From assembly GCA_020634435.1 (NCBI GenBank), contig JACKBS010000004.1, forward strand, positions 930,001-994,000: DNA of 64,000 nucleotides, read 5' to 3'. The DNA is from Ardenticatenaceae bacterium. Its GTDB lineage: Bacteria > Chloroflexota > Anaerolineae > Promineifilales > Promineifilaceae. The position numbers and the translations under genes were made by a program. Each line of letters begins with the position of its first letter. Within the stretch, counting starts at the first letter, position 1. The notes below the pieces were generated by a model, which saw nothing but the letters and a program-made list of their open reading frames with translations, was not told where the DNA came from and made no database searches. Shown here piece after piece: positions 44,977 to 52,750 of the stretch.

Positions 44977-46626
44977 ATGACTAAAATTTCCCGACGGGAA
45001 TGGCTGGTGGCGTTAGGCGTGGCTCTGGCAACGGCCGTTCTCGGTCTCATCCCCTACTGGTTGGGCAACTTGCTCGCACCAGACAATTTGGTCTACATGG
45101 AGCTCATTATGAACCCGGAAGATGCGCAAACCTACTGGGCCAAAATGCTGCAAGGGTTCGACGGCGCGTGGCTGTACACCATTCCCTTCACGCCGGAGCC
45201 ACACGCGGCGGCTGGCGTCGGCATTTTTTACGTCTGGCTGGGGCAGCTGGCACGTGGGTTAGGGGTGTCGTTAACGGCCGTTTGGCATGGCAGCCGGTTT
45301 TTGGCCAGTATTATCCTGTTCCTCGCTACATTTCGTTTTGTTGCCTCATTTTTAGACGATCGCGCTTCGCGCTGGACGGCCTATCTGCTGGCGCTATACG
45401 GCTCTGGGCTGGGCTGGCTGCTTTTTGTGCTGGGTCAAAACTACTGGCTGGGCGTATTCCCTGTTGATTTTAAGCAGCCAGGGGCACACCTCTTTTTTAC
45501 GGCGCTGACATTCCCGCACATTTCGCTGGGAACGGCCGTTATCCTCCTCGATGTGCTGGTTCTAAGAAAAATCAGTGACCGGTATGCGGTGAACGGTCAT
45601 CGGTGGGTGTGGGCGGTTTTGGCTGGGTTGGCGAATGTGCTGCTTGGCGTGGCCTATCCGTTTTTGATTTACATTATGGCAGGAACGGCCGTTCTCACCT
45701 ATCTCGTCCTTGTCGTCCAGCAGCGCCAAATTTTGTGGCGCACGGGCTGGCAAATCGCCACGATGTTCCTCATTCCCGCGCCGCTTTACCTGTACTACCT
45801 CGTCGTTTGGCGCAGCAACGAAGTGTTCCGGCTGTGGGATGCTCAGGCAGGCACGCCAGCCGCACCCTGGCCGCACTATCTCATTGCCTTTGGCCTGCTG
45901 CTGCTGCTAGCTGGGCTTTTTTGGTGGAAGCGCCCTGAAAAACGGCCGCAATTCACCATTCTATGGGTGTGGATTTTAACGGCAGCCCTCTTGCTCTACT
46001 CACCACTAAACCCGCAGCGCCGTTTCATTCAAGGCGTACACGTGCCGCTGGCGGTGCTGGCCGCCGCTGGATTTGTGCAAATTGTGCTGCCACGCTGGCA
46101 AAACGGCCGTCTTTGGCAAAAAATAATCGCCCACCCGCGCTATGAAACGGCCAAACTGCGCCGCTTTGTCATTATGCTTTTTCTGCTCGGCATGAGCTTC
46201 TCCAACTTCTACCTCTGGCTCGATGTCACCCGCATTGCCGCGCTTACCCAGCCAGACCTGTTCTTTCGCCCGGTGGCCGAGGTAGATGCGGTGAACTGGC
46301 TACGCGAAAATATTACCAGTACGGCCGTTGTGCTCGGCAGCTATGAGACGGGTAATTTTGTGGCGGCTCAGGCGGGCCAGCGTGTGGTACTGGGCCATTG
46401 GGCCGAAACGGTAGACTTTGCCGAGAAGGAAACGGCCGTGGCCCAATTCTTCAACAGCAGCACCCCCAATGTCTGGCGGCAAAATCTGCTCAACGAGCTT
46501 GCCATAGATTACGTTTGGTTTGGCCCCCGCGAAAAAGAGCTCGGCAGTTTTGATCCAACTACCGTTGATTTTCTCAGGCCCGTTTACCAAAACGAATCTA
46601 TTGGCATTTTCGCCGTTTTGCCATAG
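44977..46626 (+). CDS. Multi-pass membrane protein, GT-C-like
   Basis: A 549-residue membrane protein with about twelve helices and a C-terminal soluble part of about 100 residues. The first loop, ELIMNPEDAQTYWAKMLQG then GAWLYTIPFTPEPHAAAG, holds acidic residues and a His as in GT-C enzymes, but no named family is recognisable. It completes a run of five such proteins. At 45580-45607 the DNA carries CGGT every seven bases, translating to SDRYAVNGHRW, which looks like an inserted repeat. A terminator is not evident after it. Confidence 0.6.
   Translation: MTKISRREWLVALGVALATAVLGLIPYWLGNLLAPDNLVYMELIMNPEDAQTYWAKMLQGFDGAWLYTIPFTPEPHAAAGVGIFYVWLGQLARGLGVSLTAVWHGSRFLASIILFLATFRFVASFLDDRASRWTAYLLALYGSGLGWLLFVLGQNYWLGVFPVDFKQPGAHLFFTALTFPHISLGTAVILLDVLVLRKISDRYAVNGHRWVWAVLAGLANVLLGVAYPFLIYIMAGTAVLTYLVLVVQQRQILWRTGWQIATMFLIPAPLYLYYLVVWRSNEVFRLWDAQAGTPAAPWPHYLIAFGLLLLLAGLFWWKRPEKRPQFTILWVWILTAALLLYSPLNPQRRFIQGVHVPLAVLAAAGFVQIVLPRWQNGRLWQKIIAHPRYETAKLRRFVIMLFLLGMSFSNFYLWLDVTRIAALTQPDLFFRPVAEVDAVNWLRENITSTAVVLGSYETGNFVAAQAGQRVVLGHWAETVDFAEKETAVAQFFNSSTPNVWRQNLLNELAIDYVWFGPREKELGSFDPTTVDFLRPVYQNESIGIFAVLP
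45580..45607. repeat. CGGT heptad repeat inside a coding region
   Basis: CGGT recurs at 45580, 45587, 45594 and 45601, exactly seven bases apart. It lies in a loop between predicted helices of the membrane protein and keeps the frame open. Confidence 0.65.
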
Positions 46627-46704
46627 ACGAAACGCCCGATTTCCCCTACAATGAATCGCAGTTCCAAGGGCTGAGGCCCCGGCTAAATTGACCAACTACT
46701 AAAC

Positions 46705-46725
46705 ACCGATTACCGATTACCAAAC
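46705..46725. repeat. CGGT heptad repeat, inverted, before dtd
   Basis: ACCGATT at 46705 and 46712 and ACCAAAC at 46719 give the complementary pattern with period seven, immediately upstream of the dtd start codon. Confidence 0.6.
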
Positions 46726-46727
46726 CC

Positions 46728-47180
46728 ATGCGTGCACTTCTGCAAAGAGTCTCTTCCGCTAGCGTCACCGTTAACGGCCGTATCATCGGCCAGATTAACC
46801 AGGGTTTTGTCATCCTGCTAGGCGTGACCCACAGCGACACCACCGCCGAGGCGGATTGGCTGGCCAACAAAATCGCCGGGCTGCGCCTGTTTGAAGATAA
46901 GGCCGACAAGATGAATTTGGGACTGGCCGATGTAGATGGCAGTGTATTGGTCGTGTCTCAGTTCACGCTCTACGGGGATGCACGCAAGGGAAAACGGCCG
47001 TCTTTCACCGCCGCCGCCCGCCCCGAGCAGGCTGAACCGTTAGTGGATTACTTTTGTGAACAGCTGCGCCGAATGGGTCTCACCGTTGCCACCGGGCAGT
47101 TTGGTGCTATGATGCAGGTAGCTATCCACAATGATGGACCCGTGACCTTGATGTTGGAGAAAGAAGCCAATCATGACTGA
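46728..47180 (+). CDS. dtd: D-aminoacyl-tRNA deacylase
   Basis: A 150-residue cytosolic homodimeric proofreading enzyme that hydrolyses D-amino acids (and Gly-tRNA-Ala) from tRNA. The two family motifs are present: SQFTLYGDARKGKRPSF near residue 77 and HNDGPVTLMLE at the end, where the usual form is NxGPVT. MRALLQRVSSASVTVNG is the canonical start and the length is normal. No ribosome site is clear. Its end overlaps the next gene by eight bases. A palindrome copy in the first 60 bases encodes Asn-Gly-Arg. Confidence 0.95.
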   Translation: MRALLQRVSSASVTVNGRIIGQINQGFVILLGVTHSDTTAEADWLANKIAGLRLFEDKADKMNLGLADVDGSVLVVSQFTLYGDARKGKRPSFTAAARPEQAEPLVDYFCEQLRRMGLTVATGQFGAMMQVAIHNDGPVTLMLEKEANHD

Positions 47181-47811
47181 CGAGGAAAAAAAGCATCAGC
47201 TAGATCAGCTTCTTCACGCCATCAACCACGATTTGCGCACGCCCCTCAGCAACATTCGCTCCGCCACTTCCATCTTGCTGCAAAACCTCACCGACCCGCT
47301 CACAGAAGATCAGCGCGGCTTCATTGAAATTATTGAGCGCTCGACTGTTCGCCTGCTGGATCAAACCAATCGGCTGGCCCTGTTTGGCCAACTGGCCTTC
47401 ACCGCCGGACCACTTGAGGCCGTCCATCTCTCCGAAATCTTGGGCAATGTCAAACGCCAGCTAAAAAACACCTACGATATTGACCCCGTGACTATTTTTA
47501 GCGATAGCGACCCGCTGCTATTGGCGGATGTGCATACACTTTCCATCACCATCGCCCTACTCGCCGCCGGTGACATCAAACACCAGTCAGAACCAGCCCC
47601 CGACGACTTGCCGCGCATTCACACACACACACTTCCTGAAAAAGTGTGCCTCACCATCGACAGCCTGACGTCTACCCAGGAAATGGGCGCCAGCTTTGTG
47701 GAGCTAACCAGCGAAATTGTTAGCCAGCACGAAGGCACACTGACCATGAGCGATGTTGACGGCCAGAAACAATTCTCCTTTTGCATTCCCCTCATCCCCA
47801 CCGTTGCCTGA
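47173..47811 (+). CDS. Degenerate histidine-kinase-like protein
   Basis: A 212-residue soluble protein with a convincing HisKA dimerisation domain. The H box is HAINHDLRTPLSNIRSA with His19, followed by the second helix (GFIEIIERSTVRLLDQTNRL). The region that should be the HATPase domain has the right length, but N, G1 and G2 boxes cannot be found (ITIALLAAGDIKHQ where the N box belongs). There is no sensor or membrane segment. It may be a phosphoacceptor, a scaffold or a decoy rather than an active kinase. It is coupled to dtd by an eight-base overlap. Confidence 0.68.
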   Translation: MTDEEKKHQLDQLLHAINHDLRTPLSNIRSATSILLQNLTDPLTEDQRGFIEIIERSTVRLLDQTNRLALFGQLAFTAGPLEAVHLSEILGNVKRQLKNTYDIDPVTIFSDSDPLLLADVHTLSITIALLAAGDIKHQSEPAPDDLPRIHTHTLPEKVCLTIDSLTSTQEMGASFVELTSEIVSQHEGTLTMSDVDGQKQFSFCIPLIPTVA

Positions 47812-47948
47812 CCCAAGGCAAAGCACCCCCACTTCATTCAAAATTCGTTAGGCTTTCTGCACAAATATCGCGTTTTTACCCAAAACGAGGTAAAAATCTG
47901 GCATTCTGGAACGTTCAGAAATTCACAAACTATGAGGTTTACCTATCA

Positions 47949-49364
47949 ATGAACAAGTTTCGTTTATTTGTATTGCTGCTGTTGATTACCCTGGTCGTTA
48001 GCTGCGGCGGCTCAGAAGCGGCAGAGGAGTCGCCAACCAGCCAACCGGCTACGGCCGTTGCCGATGCGGCATCACCAACCAGCCCACCCACCGCGACCAA
48101 CACGGCCGTTCCCACCGATACGGCCGTTCCGGCAACCAACACCGCCGTCCCCGAACCGGCCACGGCCACCAGCCCGCCAACCGCCACCACCGAAGTCGAA
48201 GCCTCACCTACAGCCATCGAACCTAATCCCACAGCGGTTGAACCCGAACCTACGGCGATTGAACCGAATCCAACGGCCGTTGACAGCACCCCCAGCAGCC
48301 CGCCACCGCCTGCGCCACCCGCCAGCCCTGGCGGCGTAGAGGCGCCCACCGACGCCAACTACCCGGCCAACACCGACGTGGCTGGCTGGGAAAATCGTAT
48401 CCGTGTCCCTGCCGGATTTAGCGTGAACTATTACGGCCGTGTAGATGGCCAACCCACCAGCATCGCCTTTAGCCCGGTGGATGGGCAGCTGTACATTGCT
48501 GTGCAGGCGGGCACCATCTACAAAATGGACGGCGCGGGCGGCGTGAGCGCTTATGCGGGCGGCTACAACACCCCAACAGGCATTGCCTTCCGCCCCGGCA
48601 CAAACCAGCTTTACGTCTCCAGCCGGGTCCGCGATGAAAACGTGGGCGGGGAAGCGCAGGTTTCAGTGGTGAATCGCGGCCAACTCATCGGCGGCCTGCC
48701 CTGCTGTTACACGTACTTCCATTCCGCCAACGGCATCGCCTTTGGCCCCGATGGCTACGGCTACGTGGGCGTCGGCGGGCGCGCCGATCATGGTGAAATT
48801 CTGGATGGCCCCAATGCTGGCCAGCAGGACGAGCTCCATCCACTGGAAGCCAGCATTTTGCGCTTTAACCCGGACACAGGTGAAGTTTCGGTCTACGCCA
48901 CCGGCTTCCGCAACCCATACGACATTGCCTGGGACGGCTTCGGCCAGCTGTGGGCCACAGACAACACACCAGACTTCGACCCACCAGAACGGCTGCACCG
49001 CGTCGTGCCCGGCGGCCTGCACGGCTATCCATACTACGATTGTGACGTCTGCTTTAGCCCACCAGATGGCGTAACGGTAATTCCACCGCTCGTCACCTTT
49101 ACCCCCAGCTCTTCACCCACCGGCGTGACGGCCTACAGCGGCAGCCAGTTCCCTGGCTACAACAACGCCATCTTTGTGACACTGTGGAGCGCCTTCCCCG
49201 GTGCGCAAAAAGTGATGCACATTGGCGCGGGCGGCTCCTCGGCCCCGGTGAATTTTGCCACCGGCTTTGCTGCGCCGATTGACGTGGTGACCGGGCCAGA
49301 CGGCAGCCTGTACGTCGCCGATTGGGCGACGGGCATCATTTTCCAAATTAGCTATACAGGATAG
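47949..49364 (+). CDS. Sugar/sorbosone dehydrogenase-like lipoprotein
   Basis: A 471-residue lipoprotein. The signal peptide MNKFRLFVLLLLITLVVSC ends in lipobox LVVSC, with Cys at residue 19. A Pro/Thr/Ala-rich linker of about 110 residues follows, containing repeated TAV units encoded by iterated palindromes. The C-terminal beta-propeller (RIRVPAGFSVNYYGRVDGQP, TGIAFRPGTNQLYVSS, GFRNPYDIAWDGFGQLWATD, GPDGSLYVADW) matches the PQQ-type glucose/sorbosone dehydrogenase fold. Whether it binds PQQ is uncertain. It acts outside the membrane. The start is ATG 47949; the upstream open frame is not translated. Confidence 0.83.
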   Translation: MNKFRLFVLLLLITLVVSCGGSEAAEESPTSQPATAVADAASPTSPPTATNTAVPTDTAVPATNTAVPEPATATSPPTATTEVEASPTAIEPNPTAVEPEPTAIEPNPTAVDSTPSSPPPPAPPASPGGVEAPTDANYPANTDVAGWENRIRVPAGFSVNYYGRVDGQPTSIAFSPVDGQLYIAVQAGTIYKMDGAGGVSAYAGGYNTPTGIAFRPGTNQLYVSSRVRDENVGGEAQVSVVNRGQLIGGLPCCYTYFHSANGIAFGPDGYGYVGVGGRADHGEILDGPNAGQQDELHPLEASILRFNPDTGEVSVYATGFRNPYDIAWDGFGQLWATDNTPDFDPPERLHRVVPGGLHGYPYYDCDVCFSPPDGVTVIPPLVTFTPSSSPTGVTAYSGSQFPGYNNAIFVTLWSAFPGAQKVMHIGAGGSSAPVNFATGFAAPIDVVTGPDGSLYVADWATGIIFQISYTG

Positions 49365-49370
49365 TAATTT

Positions 49371-49418
49371 GTAATTGGGTAATTGGGTAATTACGCAGTT
49401 ACTCAATTACCCAATTAC
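49371..49418. terminator. Long AT-rich inverted repeat after the lipoprotein
   Basis: GTAATTGGGTAATTGGGTAA (49371-49390) pairs with 49399-49418 with one mismatch. Each arm is itself a tandem of GGTAATT units. It probably acts as a bidirectional transcript end. Confidence 0.6.
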
Positions 49419-49447
49419 TTGATTACTTCTTCCTCCTCTTCCCCTGT

Positions 49448-49453
49448 TATAAT
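49448..49453 (+). promoter_or_regulatory. -10 box of a leaderless yggS transcript
   Basis: TATAAT ends six bases before the ATG at 49460, with no ribosome site between, the same layout as pspA. Confidence 0.6.
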
Positions 49454-49459
49454 CACCGC

Positions 49460-50212
49460 ATGAGCACACTCGAATCCCGCTACCAACAAGTTCTTCACCA
49501 AATCGCTCAATCCGCAGCCCAGGCCAACCGCAACCCCGATGAGATCACCCTGGTGGCAGTTACCAAAACCTGGCCTGCCGAACTCATTCTGGAAGCGTAT
49601 GCCGCTGGAATGCGCCATTTTGGCGAAAATCGCGCGGAGGAACTGGAGGAGAAACGGCCGTTCATCGAAGCACACCTTGGCCCAGACAGCGGCATCGTCT
49701 GGCACTTCATCGGTACGCTGCAAAGCCGCAAAACCAACCCCATCGCCGACTACGCCGACGTTTTTCATGCGCTGGATCGGCTAAAAATTGCCAATCGCCT
49801 CGCAAGCCGACTGGTTGAAAACGGCCGTACCCCAACCCGACCACTCCCAAGCTTTTTAGAAATTAATGTTTCCGGGGAAATGAGTAAATCAGGAGTAAAT
49901 TGCACGGATTGGGAAAATAGCGCAACCCAACGGGATGAAATCCGTAACTTTGGCAAAACGGTTGCGGCGCTGCCGGGTTTAACCCTCCAGGGACTTATGA
50001 CCATGGCCCCTTGGGAGGCAGACCCAGAATTTATCCAAACCGTTTTTAAACGCACCCGCCTGCTGGCGGAATGGCTGGCTGAGGAATTGAGGTTGGAACG
50101 GCCGTTGTCCCTCTCCATGGGCATGACCGACGACTACCCGCTAGCCATTGCCGAAGGCGCTACCCACGTCCGCGTGGGCCGCGCCCTTTTTGGCGAACGA
50201 CAAACACATTAA
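49460..50212 (+). CDS. yggS: YggS family PLP-binding protein
   Basis: A 250-residue cytosolic protein of the YggS/PROSC family, a PLP-binding alanine-racemase-fold protein for vitamin B6 homeostasis. The PLP lysine lies in ITLVAVTKTWPAELILEA (about residue 38), followed by FGENRAEELEEKRPFIE, HFIGTLQSRKTNPI and the C-terminal LSMGMTDDYPLAIAEGATHVRVGRALFG. All hallmarks are intact. The insertion around SKSGVNCTDWENSATQRDE is normal in length. It is followed by yggT 19 bases on, a common pairing. Confidence 0.95.
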   Translation: MSTLESRYQQVLHQIAQSAAQANRNPDEITLVAVTKTWPAELILEAYAAGMRHFGENRAEELEEKRPFIEAHLGPDSGIVWHFIGTLQSRKTNPIADYADVFHALDRLKIANRLASRLVENGRTPTRPLPSFLEINVSGEMSKSGVNCTDWENSATQRDEIRNFGKTVAALPGLTLQGLMTMAPWEADPEFIQTVFKRTRLLAEWLAEELRLERPLSLSMGMTDDYPLAIAEGATHVRVGRALFGERQTH

Positions 50213-50230
50213 CGCAAAGAAGGATTTTTC

Positions 50231-50509
50231 ATGATAATTGCCCTTGCAAATGCCATTCATATTATCTTCCGGGCCTACACCTACCTGGTATTCGCCCGCG
50301 TCATTCTCTCCTGGATTCGCGTCGATCCTTACCATCCCACCTGGGGACCGATTGTGCGTTTCATCTATCAGGCCACAGAACCCATTATGGAACCCGTGCG
50401 GCGCATCCTGCCCAACATGGGAGGCCTGGATTTTTCACCGATAATTGTGCTGATTGGTCTGGACTTAATTCGGGGATTGCTGATTCAGCTTCTGCTCAGC
50501 CTGGCTTAG
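50231..50509 (+). CDS. yggT: YggT family membrane protein
   Basis: A 92-residue membrane protein with two hydrophobic segments: ALANAIHIIFRAYTYLVFARVI and IIVLIGLDLIRGLLIQLLLSL. Between them lies the conserved WIRVDPYHPTWGPIVRFIYQATEPIMEPVRR, diagnostic for YggT/YlmG proteins linked to septation and membrane organisation. AAGAAGGA lies upstream of the ATG. It is probably co-transcribed with yggS and ends at a strong hairpin shared with the opposing operon. Confidence 0.93.
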   Translation: MIIALANAIHIIFRAYTYLVFARVILSWIRVDPYHPTWGPIVRFIYQATEPIMEPVRRILPNMGGLDFSPIIVLIGLDLIRGLLIQLLLSLA

Positions 50510-50524
50510 AATTTGATTTTGTTA

Positions 50525-50562
50525 GCTGACCAAGCGGGCTTTCTTCCACCCACTTGGTCAGC
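50525..50562. terminator. Bidirectional hairpin between convergent operons
   Basis: GCTGACCAAGCGGG (50525-50538) pairs with CCCACTTGGTCAGC (50549-50562), 13 of 14 positions. It lies between yggT and the minus-strand small ORF. Confidence 0.7.
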
Positions 50563-50581
50563 CACTTGCAATCTAGCTTGT

Positions 50582-50671
50582 CTAACGAATAAGTTGCAAC
50601 ACGATAGGCAAAACCAGCAAAATAAGCATCACAATAAGAAATATTTTGTAGCCCAATGATGGTTTAGACAT
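50582..50671 (-). CDS. 29-residue single-helix membrane peptide
   Basis: On the minus strand an ATG at 50671 preceded by GGAGG (five-base spacing) opens 29 codons: a short polar head MSKPSLGYK and one hydrophobic helix (IFLIVMLILLVLPIVLQLI), ending Arg-stop. It lies 17 bases downstream of the acyl-CoA dehydrogenase and would be the last gene of that operon. It could be a small membrane regulator or a short protein of unknown role. The perfect ribosome site and helix argue that it is real. Confidence 0.66.
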   Translation of the reverse strand: MSKPSLGYKIFLIVMLILLVLPIVLQLIR

Positions 50672-50688
50672 GATGACCTCCAAAGTGT

Positions 50689-51852
50689 CTAGCGTAGACC
50701 TGTCAGGCTGCGGGCAATGACCATACGCTGAATTTCGCTGGTGCCTTCGTAGATTTCCGTGATTTTGGCATCGCGGAAGTAACGCTCCAGCGGCATTTCC
50801 TTGCTGTACCCCATCCCACCATGAATTTGAATCGCTTCGGTTGTGACGTACATTGCCGTTTCGCTGGCATACAGCTTGGCCATACTGGCTTCCATGGAGT
50901 AACGGCCGTTATTTTCCTTGGCTGCCTTTTTGGCCAGACACGCCTGGTAAATGAGCAACCGGCTGGCATCGACCCGACATTTCATATCGGCCAATTTTTG
51001 CTGGATCATCTGGAACTGGCCGATTTTTTGGCCAAACGCTTCACGCTCCTGGGCATATTTCACGCTGGCTTCCAGAGCGGCCTCGGCAATGCCTAACGCT
51101 TGTGACGCAATGCCAATACGCCCTGCGTCCAGTACAGTCATGGCAATCTTAAAGCCATCGCCTTCGGCACCCAACCGGTTTTCCACCGGACATTGATAAT
51201 TATCGAAGATGATTTCGCTGGTGGCGCTGGCACGAATACCCAGCTTGGGCTCCGTTTTGCCCCGCTCAAAGCCTGGCTTGTCCGTCTCAATGAGGAAGGC
51301 GGTGACACCTTTGTGCTTGAGTTCAGGCTGGGTCATGGTGAACAAAACAATGTAGTTGGCAAATGGCGCAGAGGTGACCCAGGATTTACGGCCGTTAATC
51401 ACATAATGCGTCCCAGCATCGTTCAAAACCGCGCGGCTCTTCATCGTGCCCGCATCGCTGCCAGACATGGGCTCCGTCAGGCTGTAAGCACCAATTTTTT
51501 GTCCACTGGCCACCGGCACCACATACTTTTGAATTTGCTCCTCGGTGCCAAACTTGAGAATGCCGTGGCAGTACAGCGAATTATTGACAGACATCACCGT
51601 GCCGTGGCTGGCATCGGCTTTGCAAATTTCGGTGAGAGCCATCGAGTAAGCCAGCGTGTCCATGCCAATGCCACCGTATTCTTCCGGCACTTCAATGCCC
51701 ATAAAGCCCAACTCACCCATTTTGCGCACGGTGTTGATGGGAAATTCGCCCGTCTGGTCATGATGTTCGGCGATCGGGGCAACCTCGTTTTGAGCAAAGC
51801 GACGCGCTTCTTGCTGAATCATCTTGTGCTCTTCGGTAATAAAATCAAACAT
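50689..51852 (-). CDS. Acyl-CoA dehydrogenase
   Basis: A 387-residue FAD enzyme that introduces the trans-2 double bond into acyl-CoA in beta-oxidation or branched-chain amino acid breakdown. The N-terminal helical domain starts DFITEEHKMIQQEARRFAQ. FAD-binding YSLTEPMSGSDAGTMKSRA and WVTSAPFANYIVLF follow, and the catalytic Glu lies in ITEIYEGTSEIQRMVIAR, the position used by short/medium-chain (Bcd/AcdA-type) enzymes. GGAGG lies before the ATG. It is the middle gene of a three-gene minus-strand operon. Confidence 0.94.
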   Translation of the reverse strand: MFDFITEEHKMIQQEARRFAQNEVAPIAEHHDQTGEFPINTVRKMGELGFMGIEVPEEYGGIGMDTLAYSMALTEICKADASHGTVMSVNNSLYCHGILKFGTEEQIQKYVVPVASGQKIGAYSLTEPMSGSDAGTMKSRAVLNDAGTHYVINGRKSWVTSAPFANYIVLFTMTQPELKHKGVTAFLIETDKPGFERGKTEPKLGIRASATSEIIFDNYQCPVENRLGAEGDGFKIAMTVLDAGRIGIASQALGIAEAALEASVKYAQEREAFGQKIGQFQMIQQKLADMKCRVDASRLLIYQACLAKKAAKENNGRYSMEASMAKLYASETAMYVTTEAIQIHGGMGYSKEMPLERYFRDAKITEIYEGTSEIQRMVIARSLTGLR

Positions 51853-51871
51853 TGTGGGAATCCTCCAGATT

Positions 51872-52597
51872 TTACAATTTCAGTGTCGTTTGAATGTGGT
51901 TCATAAACTGTTCGAACTCCTTAGGGGGCAGTTCAAAGCCATCGGTCCAGCGATGGCGCTCGGCCAGCCAATATTTGCCATCCTTACCGGTGAGAACGGC
52001 CGCAGGGATTTCTGGTCGGGTTGGCCCACCCATGCGGGAACGCAGCGAATTGTCGTACACATCGCGCGGAGAAATTTCGTGGAAATGAATGCCATCCTCA
52101 CGGTTAAGCCAAATGCTGGCCTTGTCTTTGGGCACAAACGTGTAAACGACCGCTTCTTTTTTGCCACTTTTTAGATCGACGGCCAGGCACAGCCAGTTGC
52201 GCGGTACGCGTCGCTCTCGCCCGCCACGCTGCCAGCCACGCAGGTCAAAATACCAAAACAGCGGAATCGGCTCATGCGCCTGTGTTATTTCCCACTGGGC
52301 ATCTTCCTCCGTTTTCATTTGTAGACCATTGTGGGTTAAAGTGACGGAACGGCCGCTTGGCCAGTACCGCTTTAGCAATTTTTCCACAACCCAGATTATC
52401 CCCAGAGCGACAGGCAGCGCTCCACCACAGGAAGCTATAAAGGCATAATCAAACGCGCCGAGCGAAATGAGCAGCGCGCGGATGCCCAAAAAGGACAGGA
52501 CCAACGAAACAAAAAGCAGGAAAAATACGGCCGTTCGCAGTCCTGTATGTTCCTGATCGGCGTGTAAAACAGTCGGGTTTGTTTGTGAAGAGGTCAT
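51872..52597 (-). CDS. Membrane protein of unknown function
   Basis: A 241-residue protein with two transmembrane helices near the N-terminus (TAVFFLLFVSLVLSFLGIRALL and FIASCGGALPVALGIIWVVEKLL), then a cytoplasmic domain of about 160 residues with SVTLTHNGLQMKTEEDAQ, PLFWYFDLRGWQRGG and the C-terminal ELPPKEFEQFMNHIQTTL. The layout suggests a PH-like domain, but I do not recognise a family. It is the first gene of the acyl-CoA dehydrogenase operon and appears to be transcribed without a leader. Confidence 0.65.
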   Translation of the reverse strand: MTSSQTNPTVLHADQEHTGLRTAVFFLLFVSLVLSFLGIRALLISLGAFDYAFIASCGGALPVALGIIWVVEKLLKRYWPSGRSVTLTHNGLQMKTEEDAQWEITQAHEPIPLFWYFDLRGWQRGGRERRVPRNWLCLAVDLKSGKKEAVVYTFVPKDKASIWLNREDGIHFHEISPRDVYDNSLRSRMGGPTRPEIPAAVLTGKDGKYWLAERHRWTDGFELPPKEFEQFMNHIQTTLKL

Positions 52598-52604
52598 AAC
52601 TAAA

Positions 52605-52610
52605 ATTGTA
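52605..52610 (-). promoter_or_regulatory. -10 box of a leaderless minus-strand transcript
   Basis: On the minus strand TACAAT ends seven bases before the ATG at 52597, with no ribosome site. A TTGGGC lies 19 bases further upstream as a possible -35. Confidence 0.5.
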
Positions 52611-52714
52611 ATCTTCTCCGCTTAATCTTGCCCAATGATACACGGATTCAACCTTTCTACCCATTGAATATCAAGACCCTCACCCTGACAGGTACATAAC
52701 ACAAGAATCTGCTC

Positions 52715-52743
52715 TTGACGCAATTGGCAAAGCGACATACGCT
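52715..52743 (+). promoter_or_regulatory. Leaderless promoter of priA
   Basis: TTGACG (52715-52720), a 17-base spacer and TACGCT (52738-52743) end seven bases before the ATG at 52751. This supports the ATG over the upstream TTG, which is the -35 box itself. Confidence 0.6.
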
Positions 52744-52750
52744 AGAACAT

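Noticed and set aside
47781..47948. N-terminal extension of the lipoprotein frame
   Set aside because: A clean lipoprotein signal peptide begins at ATG 47949; the upstream part has no signal features.
48058..48339. Alternative reading frame rich in Pro and Arg across the lipoprotein linker
   Set aside because: It is a by-product of the low-complexity linker and has no start signals.
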